12,561 nt of DNA from Desulfotignum sp. (lineage in GTDB: Bacteria > Desulfobacterota > Desulfobacteria > Desulfobacterales > Desulfobacteraceae), in the NCBI GenBank assembly GCA_011390235.1, contig JAABSS010000227.1:1-12561 (forward strand), in the 5' to 3' direction. Positions within the stretch are counted from its first letter, which is position 1. Every line of letters begins with the position of its first letter. Shown here one piece after another: positions 1 to 6,466 of the stretch. A program made the position numbers and the translations under genes. The notes beneath the pieces are model-generated. The model searched no databases. It worked only from the letters and a program-made list of their open reading frames with translations, and was not told the DNA's origin.

Positions 1-193
1 GGGCAAATTTTAAGATTAGGGAATCGACCGCAATACTCCAGGTGCCGACCGGATGGCACCAGCAAAGAACTAGGTTACCACAATGCAGCCAAAACACAAG
101 CTTTAATTTTTTGTGATATCCCCGGCCGGTTGAATTGTTGGTGCGCCTGTGGTAAAAACAGGTCATGTGATAACCAGATACCGGAGACAGATC
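1..193. other. Leader region upstream of the DUF3786 gene, no supported gene
   Basis: No convincing gene is visible here. Frame 1 is open from the left edge to about 220, but it has no start in the window and its translation has an unnatural-looking Cys/Asn-rich composition, so I do not call it. A small hairpin is present: GGTGCC at 41-46 pairs perfectly with GGCACC at 55-60 around an 8-base loop. No T-run follows it, so a standard intrinsic terminator is not supported. The region may contain the promoter of the next gene, but I see no clear -35/-10 pair. Confidence 0.4.
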
Positions 194-1015
194 ATGTTTG
201 CCAATGCCATGGAAGTGTTTAAACTCCTTGATAAATCCAACTGCAGAAAATGCAATGAACCCACCTGCCTGGCCTTTGCATCAAAAGTGTTTCTCGGGCG
301 CAAAAAATTGTCAGAATGCCCCCACCTGGATGCTGAAATTCTTGCCCGATACCAGGAAAGTACCAACCAGGGACACAGACCCGGAGAAGCGGAACAGGAA
401 AAAGAGCTTGCAGACATGAAACAAAAACTGGCAAACCTGGATCTTGCCGAAGCTGCTGCCAGAACCGGGGGAAAATATGATAAGGGCAGACTTACCATCC
501 GGATTTTCGGCAAGCCGTTTTCAGTGGACAGTGCCGGCCGCTTCCATTCTGATATTCATATCAACCCCTGGATTACAGGACCTGTGCTGACATATGTGCT
601 GGAAAGCAAAGGGGTTCCCCTTACCGGTGAATGGGTGCCTTTTCGGGAGCTTGCAGGCGGCCGGGAATTGAACGGCCTGTTTGTCAAGCGCACCGAAGAA
701 CCCTTGAAGAAAATTGCCGATACCTATCCGGATCTGTTTGAGGACCTGGCCATGATTTTCAGCGGAAAACAGGTGGAAGAGCTGTACCAGTCAGATATCT
801 CTATGATCCTGCATCCGCTGCCCCTGGTGCCCATGATGATCTGCTACTGGAAAAAAGAAGACGGCATGGCATCGGATCTGCATCTGTTTTTTGACAGCAG
901 CGCCTCTGAAAACGGGGGCAGTGACATGGTGTTCCGCCTTGTGGCCGGCATTGTCCAGATGTTTGAAAAGCTGGCAAAAACCCATGGATGGCAGGCAGCC
1001 GCAGCTGTGGGATAG
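194..1015 (+). CDS. DUF3786 family protein with N-terminal 4Fe-4S binding motif
   Basis: A 273-residue soluble protein. Near the N-terminus, Cys17, Cys20, Cys25 and Cys42 form a CX2CX4CX16C motif, the spacing of the small Fe-S domain also found in the gamma subunit of acetyl-CoA synthase/CO dehydrogenase complexes. A charged, probably coiled linker (about residues 60-90) leads into a DUF3786-like domain (about 95-270) with a recognisable '[14 protein letters not shown]' stretch. This domain is common in strict anaerobes and its biochemical role is not established; a redox or corrinoid-linked role is only a guess. I chose ATG 194 because GGAG at 183-186 is well spaced and the product begins just before the Fe-S motif. 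An in-frame GTG at 149 would add 15 residues without a clear ribosome binding site. The gene is convergent with the minus-strand gene, with stops 8 bases apart, and is not obviously linked to the T6SS operon. Confidence 0.8.
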   Translation: MFANAMEVFKLLDKSNCRKCNEPTCLAFASKVFLGRKKLSECPHLDAEILARYQESTNQGHRPGEAEQEKELADMKQKLANLDLAEAAARTGGKYDKGRLTIRIFGKPFSVDSAGRFHSDIHINPWITGPVLTYVLESKGVPLTGEWVPFRELAGGRELNGLFVKRTEEPLKKIADTYPDLFEDLAMIFSGKQVEELYQSDISMILHPLPLVPMMICYWKKEDGMASDLHLFFDSSASENGGSDMVFRLVAGIVQMFEKLAKTHGWQAAAAVG

Positions 1016-1023
1016 CCTGCTGT

Positions 1024-2133
1024 TCAGGTTTCCACCAACTCCTCAAACTGGTCCATGGCCAGATCAATGGCGTTGCTGCACAGCCTGTTTACCCGCTGGA
1101 TATCAGGCAGGCTGGAAATTTTTTTTTGGGTTTGCCGTAGAGACAATAAAATACGGTTCCGCAGGTCCGGATCTATATTGTGGGTTGCCATATCAGCCGT
1201 CAGTCTGGTGATAACCGCATCTATCCGATCTTTTGCCTGCTGACGGCAATCTTCTAATTTTTGGGATTCAATCTGCTGATGACATGTATTGACCGTATTG
1301 AAAAGATCCCTGGCTGCCTGGATCCGGTCAAAGGGGGAGTGAGAGGAAACAATGTCAGCCAGTTGGCTGTATGCAGCAGCTGCACCGGGATATTTTTTTA
1401 TGCAGGACAGATTTTCAGCAAATTGCGGCATGGCCTGTAACAGCTGATCCCAGAAGCTTATATCCTTTGTGTAAAATGTGCGGATTTTTTGAAATTTTCG
1501 GCCAATGGCCGGCAAATGGTTTTTCTGGTTGAAACAGTCGGTTAAAACAGCATGGGCGGTCTGGTTTTGCAGCAGGCGGCCTGTAAATGCAAGCAGTCTG
1601 GCCATCTGATCTCTACCCGGGTAGGAATCGGTGTCCGCCCGGGTATAAAAATTTTTCACATCATAATGCCATTGCTGAAACATGTGTAATGCCGCAAATG
1701 CAAACCCGTGCTGGTCTTCACAATCTGCAAATTCTACCCCCATCAACTGAAAAGTCTGCTGCACTGCACTGAATGTTGCTGCCGAAACTTTTTTGTTCAG
1801 AACCACCCGGATGTCTGTATCTGGTGTGTCCAGCAGTTTCTGTTTGGCTTCCAGGGCTGTTATCTGCCGTCCCTCAAGATAAAAACAGAGCTTGAGTTCA
1901 TGCACAAATCCAAAAATTATCTGAAGGATTTCTGATTCAGGCAGGCTGTTCCGGGTTGAAACCTCAGTTATGATATCAAAAAGGTTTGCCTGGCCGTGCA
2001 TGGTGCATCGCTCGGCAATGCATGACAAGACCAGATCAGTGAGCCGTGCGTCATCCATTTCAAGCCCGAACAGGATCTGTCTGGGTCCCAGTACAATTGC
2101 CTTGATCCACTTTTTTTTCAGGCCGGTTTCCAT
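1024..2133 (-). CDS. Unassigned helical protein resembling the C-terminal region of BREX BrxC/PglY
   Basis: A 369-residue, mostly helical, soluble protein with no signal peptide, membrane segment or Walker motif. I do not recognise it with certainty. From about residue 90 the pattern matches my memory of the non-ATPase C-terminal part of BrxC/PglY: a basic-hydrophobic 'VVLNKKVSAATF' stretch, a block with 'PGRDQMARLL', then 'FYTKDISFWDQLL' followed by an 'SPFDRIQAARDL' element and a long helical tail (about 280-365). Full BrxC proteins are about 1100-1200 residues and start with a P-loop ATPase domain that is absent here. ATG 2133 is preferred because AGGA lies about 7 bases upstream on the minus strand. 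An ATG at 2172 would add 13 residues but sits inside an inverted repeat without a clear ribosome binding site. An in-frame stop lies just upstream of it, so this is not an open 3' end of a longer frame. No other BREX gene is in the window. Confidence 0.6.
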   Translation of the reverse strand: METGLKKKWIKAIVLGPRQILFGLEMDDARLTDLVLSCIAERCTMHGQANLFDIITEVSTRNSLPESEILQIIFGFVHELKLCFYLEGRQITALEAKQKLLDTPDTDIRVVLNKKVSAATFSAVQQTFQLMGVEFADCEDQHGFAFAALHMFQQWHYDVKNFYTRADTDSYPGRDQMARLLAFTGRLLQNQTAHAVLTDCFNQKNHLPAIGRKFQKIRTFYTKDISFWDQLLQAMPQFAENLSCIKKYPGAAAAYSQLADIVSSHSPFDRIQAARDLFNTVNTCHQQIESQKLEDCRQQAKDRIDAVITRLTADMATHNIDPDLRNRILLSLRQTQKKISSLPDIQRVNRLCSNAIDLAMDQFEELVET

Positions 2134-2418
2134 TTGTTGTCCTGTCAATTTTATATGAAAGCCATCAGCCATCAGTACTCAGCTAATGGCTAAAAGCTAA
2201 CAGCTTTCATCTGTTGCGGTTTCTGAGGCCATGATTGTTCTTTTTAAGAAACTATTAACTGCTGTGACAGGTGTTGACAAGCATAAAATAAAAAAAATGA
2301 GACTCCCAAACGCCGACTGTTTTTTTCGAAGAGGCGGGGATGACAATATTGTGCTGGTATTTTTTTAGACAATATGGCAATCTGAAAACTTCAAAAAAAA
2401 ATTTTAAGGAGTTATCCC
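2134..2418. other. Divergent intergenic region between the BrxC-like gene and the cupin gene
   Basis: This region should carry promoters for both flanking genes. For the minus gene, TTGTCA (complement of 2275-2280) with a 17-base spacer to TAATAG (complement of 2252-2257) is a weak candidate. For the cupin, GACAATAT occurs twice (2342-2349 and 2368-2375), and the first copy lies within the perfect palindrome ACAATATTGT (2343-2352), a possible operator. No strong -10 hexamer accompanies it. AAGGAG at 2405-2410 is the cupin ribosome binding site. The left part (2155-2210) is an imperfect inverted repeat listed separately. Confidence 0.35.
2155..2210. repeat. Imperfect inverted repeat (about 56 bp) in the leader of the BrxC-like gene
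   Basis: The outer arms ATGAAAGC (2155-2162) and GCTTTCAT (2203-2210) are perfectly complementary. Inside them AGCCAT (2167-2172) pairs with ATGGCT (2186-2191). The interior is built of short variants of GCTAA/GCTGA-like words, giving a low-complexity look seen in intergenic palindromic repeats of many bacteria. It lies just upstream of the preferred start of the minus-strand gene, so the transcript leader could fold into this hairpin. Whether it is a dispersed repeat cannot be seen from this window. Confidence 0.55.
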
Positions 2419-2829
2419 ATGAAGGTTCTACACTGGAAGGATTGTGAAGAAAAATTGATAGATACGTTTCCCTACAAAGGCAAGCACCTGGATGTCATCG
2501 GCACAAGCATCCGGTGGTTGTCTCAGCACGGTGAAGATGAAAACGGGATTCCGGAATACGGGCTGCGGTTTTTCACCATTCAGCCGGGGGGACAGATTCC
2601 CATTCACAATCATTTTTATCACCAGACCATGTATATTCTTTCCGGAGAATTCGAATGCTGGGAATTTGATCCAAAAACAGATGAATTAAATAGTAAGATG
2701 GTCTGCGGGCCCGGGACTTCCATCTACATTCCCAGCATGCAGCCCCACGGCATGAAAAATATTACAGACGAATCTGCCACGTTTTTATGCTGTATCTGCA
2801 ATGTTTATGATGAAGAAGCAATGCTTTAG
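2419..2829 (+). CDS. Small single-domain cupin protein
   Basis: A 136-residue protein, the usual size of a one-domain cupin (double-stranded beta-barrel). Cupin motif 1 is seen as 'GGQIPIHNHFYHQTMYILSG' (residues 57-76), with His63 and His65 as expected metal ligands. The usual Glu ligand position is taken by the His68-Gln69 pair. Motif 2 is 'PSMQPHGMKN' (about 105-114), supplying His110. These residues suggest a bound divalent metal, but the substrate is unknown; such proteins serve as enzymes, isomerases or small-molecule sensors. Translation starts at an ATG with a strong AAGGAG 8 bases upstream. Nothing in the neighbourhood indicates a pathway. It is separated from the T6SS operon by about 420 bases of degraded sequence and is likely transcribed alone. 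Confidence 0.85.
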   Translation: MKVLHWKDCEEKLIDTFPYKGKHLDVIGTSIRWLSQHGEDENGIPEYGLRFFTIQPGGQIPIHNHFYHQTMYILSGEFECWEFDPKTDELNSKMVCGPGTSIYIPSMQPHGMKNITDESATFLCCICNVYDEEAML

Positions 2830-2866
2830 AACGGCGGGAAAACGGGTAGAACGGCGGGAAAACGGG
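2827..2866. repeat. Perfect tandem duplication of a 20-bp unit at the cupin stop codon
   Basis: Two identical adjacent copies of a 20-base unit beginning TAGAACGGCGGG and ending AAAACGGG occupy 2827-2846 and 2847-2866. The first TAG is the cupin stop codon, so the repeat starts exactly at the end of the gene. A third copy is not present; the sequence diverges after the shared GGG. It has no T-run and does not look like a terminator. Replication slippage or a recombination scar are possible origins. Confidence 0.9.
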
Positions 2867-3253
2867 GGCCGGTAAAAAGTTCAGCAGCAGTTCAAAATCC
2901 AGTGGATTGAAAAGAATCTTGACAATGTTATGGATGCCTGTTACCAGAAAAGTGATCCAGTGATTATTTCCATATCCAAACATGGTGTTCAATCCATGAG
3001 AAAGGATGGTTGATATGTCAAACGTTACGCCCACTACGTTGATATGATGCAGACCACCCGGTTTCTGGGGGCCAGGGCGGTATTGTGGCCGTAACAAAGA
3101 CCGACGGACTTCAGGCGGATGAACCTTTAGATAGAAGTTCAATGATTTTTGGGTTGATTTTCCCATGTAGACTCGATAGGTTAAGCATGACTATTCGATA
3201 TACTTTATGCCATTTATTGATAATGTGTGCTTTCTGCCGGGAAAGAGAAGAGA
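2867..3253. other. Gene-poor, apparently degraded interval before the T6SS operon
   Basis: Apart from the antitoxin-like fragment, this stretch has no intact gene on either strand. Short coding-like tracts switch frame: after the stop at 3011 the same frame reads 'DMMQTTRFLGARAV' to a TAA at 3092-3094, and another frame reads 'GGIVAVTKTDGLQADEPL' from about 3079. This is consistent with frameshifted remains, though I cannot name the source. TATACT at 3199-3204 is a possible -10 box for the operon, but no good -35 is found at standard spacing. A purine-rich GAGAAGAG tract just before 3254 probably serves as ribosome binding site. Confidence 0.4.
2882..3013 (+). pseudogene. Decayed Phd/YefM-type antitoxin-like fragment
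   Basis: An open stretch of 43 codons without a start codon, preceded by a stop at 2873-2875 and ended by TGA at 3011-3013. Its translation contains 'NLDNVMDACYQKSDPVIIS' and then 'ISKHGVQSM', closely following the pattern of Phd/YefM antitoxins, in which a helix is followed by a '(H/D)(E/D)PVIIT..G' strand. The N-terminal start and the expected C-terminal region are missing, and no toxin gene (RelE, YoeB, Doc or PIN type) follows. I read it as a relic. The family match is by eye only and could be coincidental. Confidence 0.35.
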
Positions 3254-5143
3254 ATGCATAAAACGATCTCATTGCTTCCGTTTCTAGAATCTGAAAGAGA
3301 GGGCTTTTCCCTTGAGATACCGACATCAGATCCGGTCGATGATGGATATCACGGTGATTTCCGCCCATTTCAGGTTGCTGACAGCGGTCAGTGTTTTTCC
3401 ATGATCGTGAAGGCCAACCTCGCGAGTTCGCATGCCGGTCCTTGTCTGCCCCTCTTCCTGCTCATTCAAAGAGACCATTATCCGGTTTCTTCCAGCGGAT
3501 TGCGCACCTATACCAATGCAGAAATGGACAGGATATGGCTGGATACGATCCAGTCCTGTTCCGCAGACAAAACGGTTTTCCGGCATCCGGATCCGGCCTG
3601 TTTCAAACCGCTTTTCTTCTGCCGGCATAAAACATTATTTTTTCATCCCCCATGTCCTGAATGCGGCGGACTGCTGGATTTGTGTACAGATGACCGGCTT
3701 TTGAAACAGGCGGCACTCTTCTCCTATCATGCTTCTTTGAAACGGTATCTGTTTTGTCCCCGCTGCCAGGCCGGGGAGGGTAAAAATATTTTTTACCAGT
3801 ATTCCCGTTACCCGGAAGACCGTGTATTTGTCAAGGACCGGTTTGATCTGGTCAGGGATTTCAAGCGGCTGAGAAGCGCTTCTTCAGAGAGTTTTCCCTG
3901 CCTTTTCTGCCCGGAGCATGCCCAATGTCATATCACCGGTGAAAAAGCCCTGTCCCGTATCAGTGTTTTTTCTTTTTATCCATTTTACATGCTTGTGTTT
4001 GATGCCGCTTCCGTTAAAGGGGTTGACTTTATACCGTTGTTGTCCGGGGCCCGCATGGAAGATATTCCCGCCCTTGCTGATACGGTTTCCGGTGCCGCCC
4101 TTGATGCGAGCCGGATTTCCCATGGTGGCACCGGTTTTTTCTTTGAAAAGGAAAACCGTTTTTTTCTTGAAGTGCTGTATTTAAAACTGTCATTTATTGA
4201 GAAATTTGCCAGGATTCTGAAGCAAAAGGTTCATGACAATATTCGTTCAATTGTGAACCTGTCCGCCCACAGCATCTGGCTGACGCCCTTGAACCAGGGG
4301 AGTATGCTGCCGTTTTTCTGGGGATTTGATCTGAATATTATCGATCTGTTGTCCAACAGGCATGAAGACGGGGGTGATGTTTTTCCGGCCGGTAACAGAA
4401 ATATCGATTTTCTTGCCGGTCTCTGGTTTTATACTTTTCTGGTGAATCGGAATCAGGGGCAAAATGAGGTCTTTGCCGGACTCAGGCAGCTTTCCGGAAA
4501 TAACTCCCTGGAAGCGTATTTTTCCGATTATACCCGATTGGTTCAGGCATATCCCTTTCTGGCAGTGGAAAATATTTTCTGGCATCCTGAGAATGGAACG
4601 GTTTCGGAACAATGGCATCCGTTGTGGCTCAAAACATTGGCAGCAGGGACCCGGTTTTTTCAGCCGCATTCTCAGGATCTGAAAACAGAAGTTGATACCC
4701 TGCTGCAGGATCTGGATGGGTTGAAACAAAAGGTGAAAATCTCTTTGTTTGCCACCCGGAGTGCCGCTGACGAACCGCTTGCGGCCCCGAAAGCGCAGTT
4801 GACAGATCATGAAGTTCCGCCCGGAACCCAGGCCCGCAAACAGGCAGTCCGCTCTCTGCTTTTACAGCTGAAAGACAAATGGCAGGCAGAAGAGATGAAG
4901 GGGGATTCGGATCCGGGTGTTCAGGAAGAAGATGTGCTCGAGACCATTGTGCTGTCTTCGCCTGACAAGAACGTTCCGGAAAGCGCCCCTGACCCGGGGG
5001 CAGATTTCGAGGATCTGGAGAAAACCGTTGTCCTGACGCCGGACCATATGACGGGTTCCGACGGGGGCGCGGAACAGAATGACAGGTTTTTCGGTGAAAA
5101 CGATGATCTGGACAAGACAGTGGTGATATCTCCGAAAAAATAA
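3254..5143 (+). CDS. Unrecognised Cys-rich T6SS-operon protein with three C-terminal T-V-V-L/I repeats
   Basis: A 629-residue protein with no family I can name. Residues 120-230 hold paired cysteines: CPEC (134-137), CPRC (168-171) and CLFC (216-219) followed by Cys225, suggesting one or two zinc ribbons. The central part (about 235-480) is aromatic-rich and probably globular; no signal peptide or clear transmembrane helix is seen. After a helical stretch (about 480-550) comes an acidic, Pro-rich tail with three similar elements: 'LETIVLSSP' (Thr564), 'LEKTVVLTP' (Thr591) and 'LDKTVVISP' (Thr622). An acidic context plus T-x-x-L/I resembles phospho-threonine sites bound by FHA domains, so phosphorylation by a T6SS kinase such as PpkA is inferred. 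ATG 3254 follows a purine-rich tract; a GTG at 3227 would add nine residues. It heads the T6SS operon, 10 bases before a TagH-like gene, which argues for a T6SS regulatory or assembly role. Confidence 0.7.
   Translation: MHKTISLLPFLESEREGFSLEIPTSDPVDDGYHGDFRPFQVADSGQCFSMIVKANLASSHAGPCLPLFLLIQRDHYPVSSSGLRTYTNAEMDRIWLDTIQSCSADKTVFRHPDPACFKPLFFCRHKTLFFHPPCPECGGLLDLCTDDRLLKQAALFSYHASLKRYLFCPRCQAGEGKNIFYQYSRYPEDRVFVKDRFDLVRDFKRLRSASSESFPCLFCPEHAQCHITGEKALSRISVFSFYPFYMLVFDAASVKGVDFIPLLSGARMEDIPALADTVSGAALDASRISHGGTGFFFEKENRFFLEVLYLKLSFIEKFARILKQKVHDNIRSIVNLSAHSIWLTPLNQGSMLPFFWGFDLNIIDLLSNRHEDGGDVFPAGNRNIDFLAGLWFYTFLVNRNQGQNEVFAGLRQLSGNNSLEAYFSDYTRLVQAYPFLAVENIFWHPENGTVSEQWHPLWLKTLAAGTRFFQPHSQDLKTEVDTLLQDLDGLKQKVKISLFATRSAADEPLAAPKAQLTDHEVPPGTQARKQAVRSLLLQLKDKWQAEEMKGDSDPGVQEEDVLETIVLSSPDKNVPESAPDPGADFEDLEKTVVLTPDHMTGSDGGAEQNDRFFGENDDLDKTVVISPKK
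4928..5134 (+). repeat. Three degenerate protein-level repeats, predicted FHA-docking phosphothreonine motifs
   Basis: Within the 3' end of the unknown gene, nucleotides 4928-4963, 5012-5041 and 5105-5134 encode three versions of an acidic-leu-(E/D)-x-T-(I/V)-V-(L/I)-x-P element with about 27-31 residues between the threonines. They are conserved at protein level but not as identical DNA, which argues for selection on the peptide rather than recent duplication. FHA domains bind pThr peptides and often select Ile/Leu/Val or Asp at +3. Each threonine here has Leu or Ile at +3. Docking and phosphorylation are inferred. Confidence 0.6.
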
Positions 5144-5153
5144 ACCGGAAACC

Positions 5154-5909
5154 ATGAACAAGACAATGGATCAAGGGATGACGGAAACCATATCATATGA
5201 GACGCTGGAAACCCGTATTCTGGAGATATATCAAAAATTCGGAGACCAGAGTCAGGACCAGCTGGACCGGTATCTGACAGATACGCTGGGAAATCTTGAC
5301 AGGGTTCAGAAAATGGCTGTGCTGAACCGTTTGATTGACCAATTGGACACACCGGATCAGAAAGGGGGGTGCGCACCATCCCCGGCAATTGATGACCATG
5401 TTTTGTCCCGGGTGATAAAACTGCTGTTGGGACGGGATATCTCCAAGGTGGATCTGAGCTCTGATGAACTGCTGGAGAGCCTTGCCGAATCCATCAATAC
5501 GGTTTTTGAGTCGTTGAATCAATTAATCAGCGTCATCAATACCACCCTGGTGGGAAGACAGGATCCGGACCAGACCATCCGCCAGGTGATCGGGTATAAT
5601 ATCGAGGGCAGCAGCCAGGCCCGGCCCCTGGAGGCATATATCGGTCAGATCGGCAAGGCGTTTTTCGAAGCCCAGGAAGCATCCAAAAAAGCGGCCCATG
5701 CCAAGGTGCGGCAGATTCTGGAAGAACTGGCGCCGGAAAAAATAGCAGCTGAGACCGAAGGGTCAGCCATCGGTCCTTTTCGCCGGGCCAAGAGCTATGA
5801 AGTATATGAACATAAGTTTGAAAAATTTAGAAACTGGTTTGAATCCGGCCGGTTTATGGAATCGTTTTTAAGGGAATTTGAAAAAAATTGCCGAAATATA
5901 TCGTTTTAA
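5154..5909 (+). CDS. TagH/Fha C-terminal-domain-like protein lacking an FHA domain
   Basis: A 251-residue, mostly helical, cytoplasmic protein. About residues 105-251 resemble the C-terminal domain of the T6SS-associated FHA protein (TagH/Fha): a helix 'LLESLAESINTVFESLNQL', a middle segment ending near residue 190 with 'VRQILEELAPEKI', then a 'GPFRRAKSYEVYEHKFEKF' to 'FLREFEKNCRN' tail, parallel to the family's tail in which an Arg/Lys-rich turn leads into an aromatic helix and a final 'F..EF..AY' element. TagH proteins normally begin with a roughly 100-residue FHA beta-sandwich. Here the first 100 residues are helical and lack the FHA Gly-Arg and Ser/Asn-His signatures. In T6SS the Fha protein is a phosphorylation-controlled assembly factor. 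ATG 5154 has a short GGA 5-6 bases upstream. It lies between the repeat-tailed unknown protein and tssJ. The assignment is by eye; an uncharacterised helical accessory protein is the alternative. Confidence 0.55.
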   Translation: MNKTMDQGMTETISYETLETRILEIYQKFGDQSQDQLDRYLTDTLGNLDRVQKMAVLNRLIDQLDTPDQKGGCAPSPAIDDHVLSRVIKLLLGRDISKVDLSSDELLESLAESINTVFESLNQLISVINTTLVGRQDPDQTIRQVIGYNIEGSSQARPLEAYIGQIGKAFFEAQEASKKAAHAKVRQILEELAPEKIAAETEGSAIGPFRRAKSYEVYEHKFEKFRNWFESGRFMESFLREFEKNCRNISF

Positions 5910-5927
5910 CCTCATCAGGAGAGAAAC

Positions 5928-6464
5928 ATGAACAAGACCGCAATGATGGTAATGTCTGTAATGTTAATGCTGATAATGTTTTCATGTGCCAAAAAAACAC
6001 TGCCCCCGCCACAGTGGACCTATGAAAAGGATGCTGTAAAAATTGAGATTCAGGCAGATACATTGCTGAATCAGGACAACGGCAAAGCCCATACCCTCTC
6101 GCTATGCCTGTATCAGTTGCGTGATCCCAATGGATTCAACCAGCTTTCCCAGGACCGGGAGGGGCTGTACCGGCTGCTGGAATGCAAATTGTTCGATGCG
6201 GGTGTGGCCTCATCCAAACGCCTGATTGTGAATCCGGGAGAGACAACCACCCTGGTAATGGACCGTGCGGAAAATGCCAAATACCTGGCAGTGGCTGCAG
6301 GATATTACACCATTGAAAAAGAAAGAATTACCCGGTTGATTGATATTCCCGTTGTTATCGAAAAAAAGGGGTTTATTTCCAGAGAACAAAAACAGAAACC
6401 CGGCATGCTGGATGCAACCCTTTTTCTCGGTCCTGAACAGATTGAGAAAATCGAGGGGCGGTAG
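5928..6464 (+). CDS. tssJ: T6SS outer-membrane lipoprotein TssJ
   Basis: A 178-residue lipoprotein that anchors the T6SS membrane complex to the outer membrane and binds the periplasmic C-terminal domain of TssM. A Lys-containing N-terminus and Met/Leu/Val-rich hydrophobic stretch (residues 4-18) end in MFSC, giving Cys20 as the lipidated residue. Residue +2 is Ala rather than Asp, consistent with outer-membrane sorting. The -3 position is Met instead of the usual Leu, a mild deviation. The mature part shows the TssJ pattern: 'KIEIQADTLLNQDNGKAHTLSLCLYQL' region early, 'GETTTLVMDRAENAKYLAVAAGYY' region near residues 104-128, then a final strand ending 'ATLFLG'. Size and position directly before tssK agree. 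The start has a good AGGAGA at 5917-5922, 18 bases after the previous stop. Confidence 0.92.
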   Translation: MNKTAMMVMSVMLMLIMFSCAKKTLPPPQWTYEKDAVKIEIQADTLLNQDNGKAHTLSLCLYQLRDPNGFNQLSQDREGLYRLLECKLFDAGVASSKRLIVNPGETTTLVMDRAENAKYLAVAAGYYTIEKERITRLIDIPVVIEKKGFISREQKQKPGMLDATLFLGPEQIEKIEGR

Positions 6465-6466
6465 CA

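Noticed and set aside
1..222. Open frame from the left edge as the tail of an upstream gene
   Set aside because: No start is visible, it overlaps the well-supported DUF3786 start, and the peptide has an unlikely Cys/Asn/Thr-rich composition.
991..1020. GCAGGC ... GCCTGC inverted repeat between the convergent genes as a bidirectional terminator
   Set aside because: Only 6-bp arms with an 18-base loop and no T-run on either side; too weak to call.
2827..2866. The tandem repeat as a minimal CRISPR array
   Set aside because: The two copies are directly adjacent with no spacer, and no cas gene is present.
2762..3166. 134-codon open frame on the minus strand
   Set aside because: It lies antisense to the degraded antitoxin-like tract and the cupin end, has no clear ribosome binding site, and its translation is biased in composition and matches nothing I know.
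3079..3260. Open frame 'GGIVAVTKTDGLQADEPL...' as a small gene
   Set aside because: No start codon with a ribosome binding site, the second half turns into unlikely sequence, and it runs into the next gene's start.
4247..5174. Long minus-strand open frames opposite the 629-residue gene (181-187 codons)
   Set aside because: They are Pro/Arg/Gln-rich antisense shadows of a gene with coherent motifs and operon context on the + strand.
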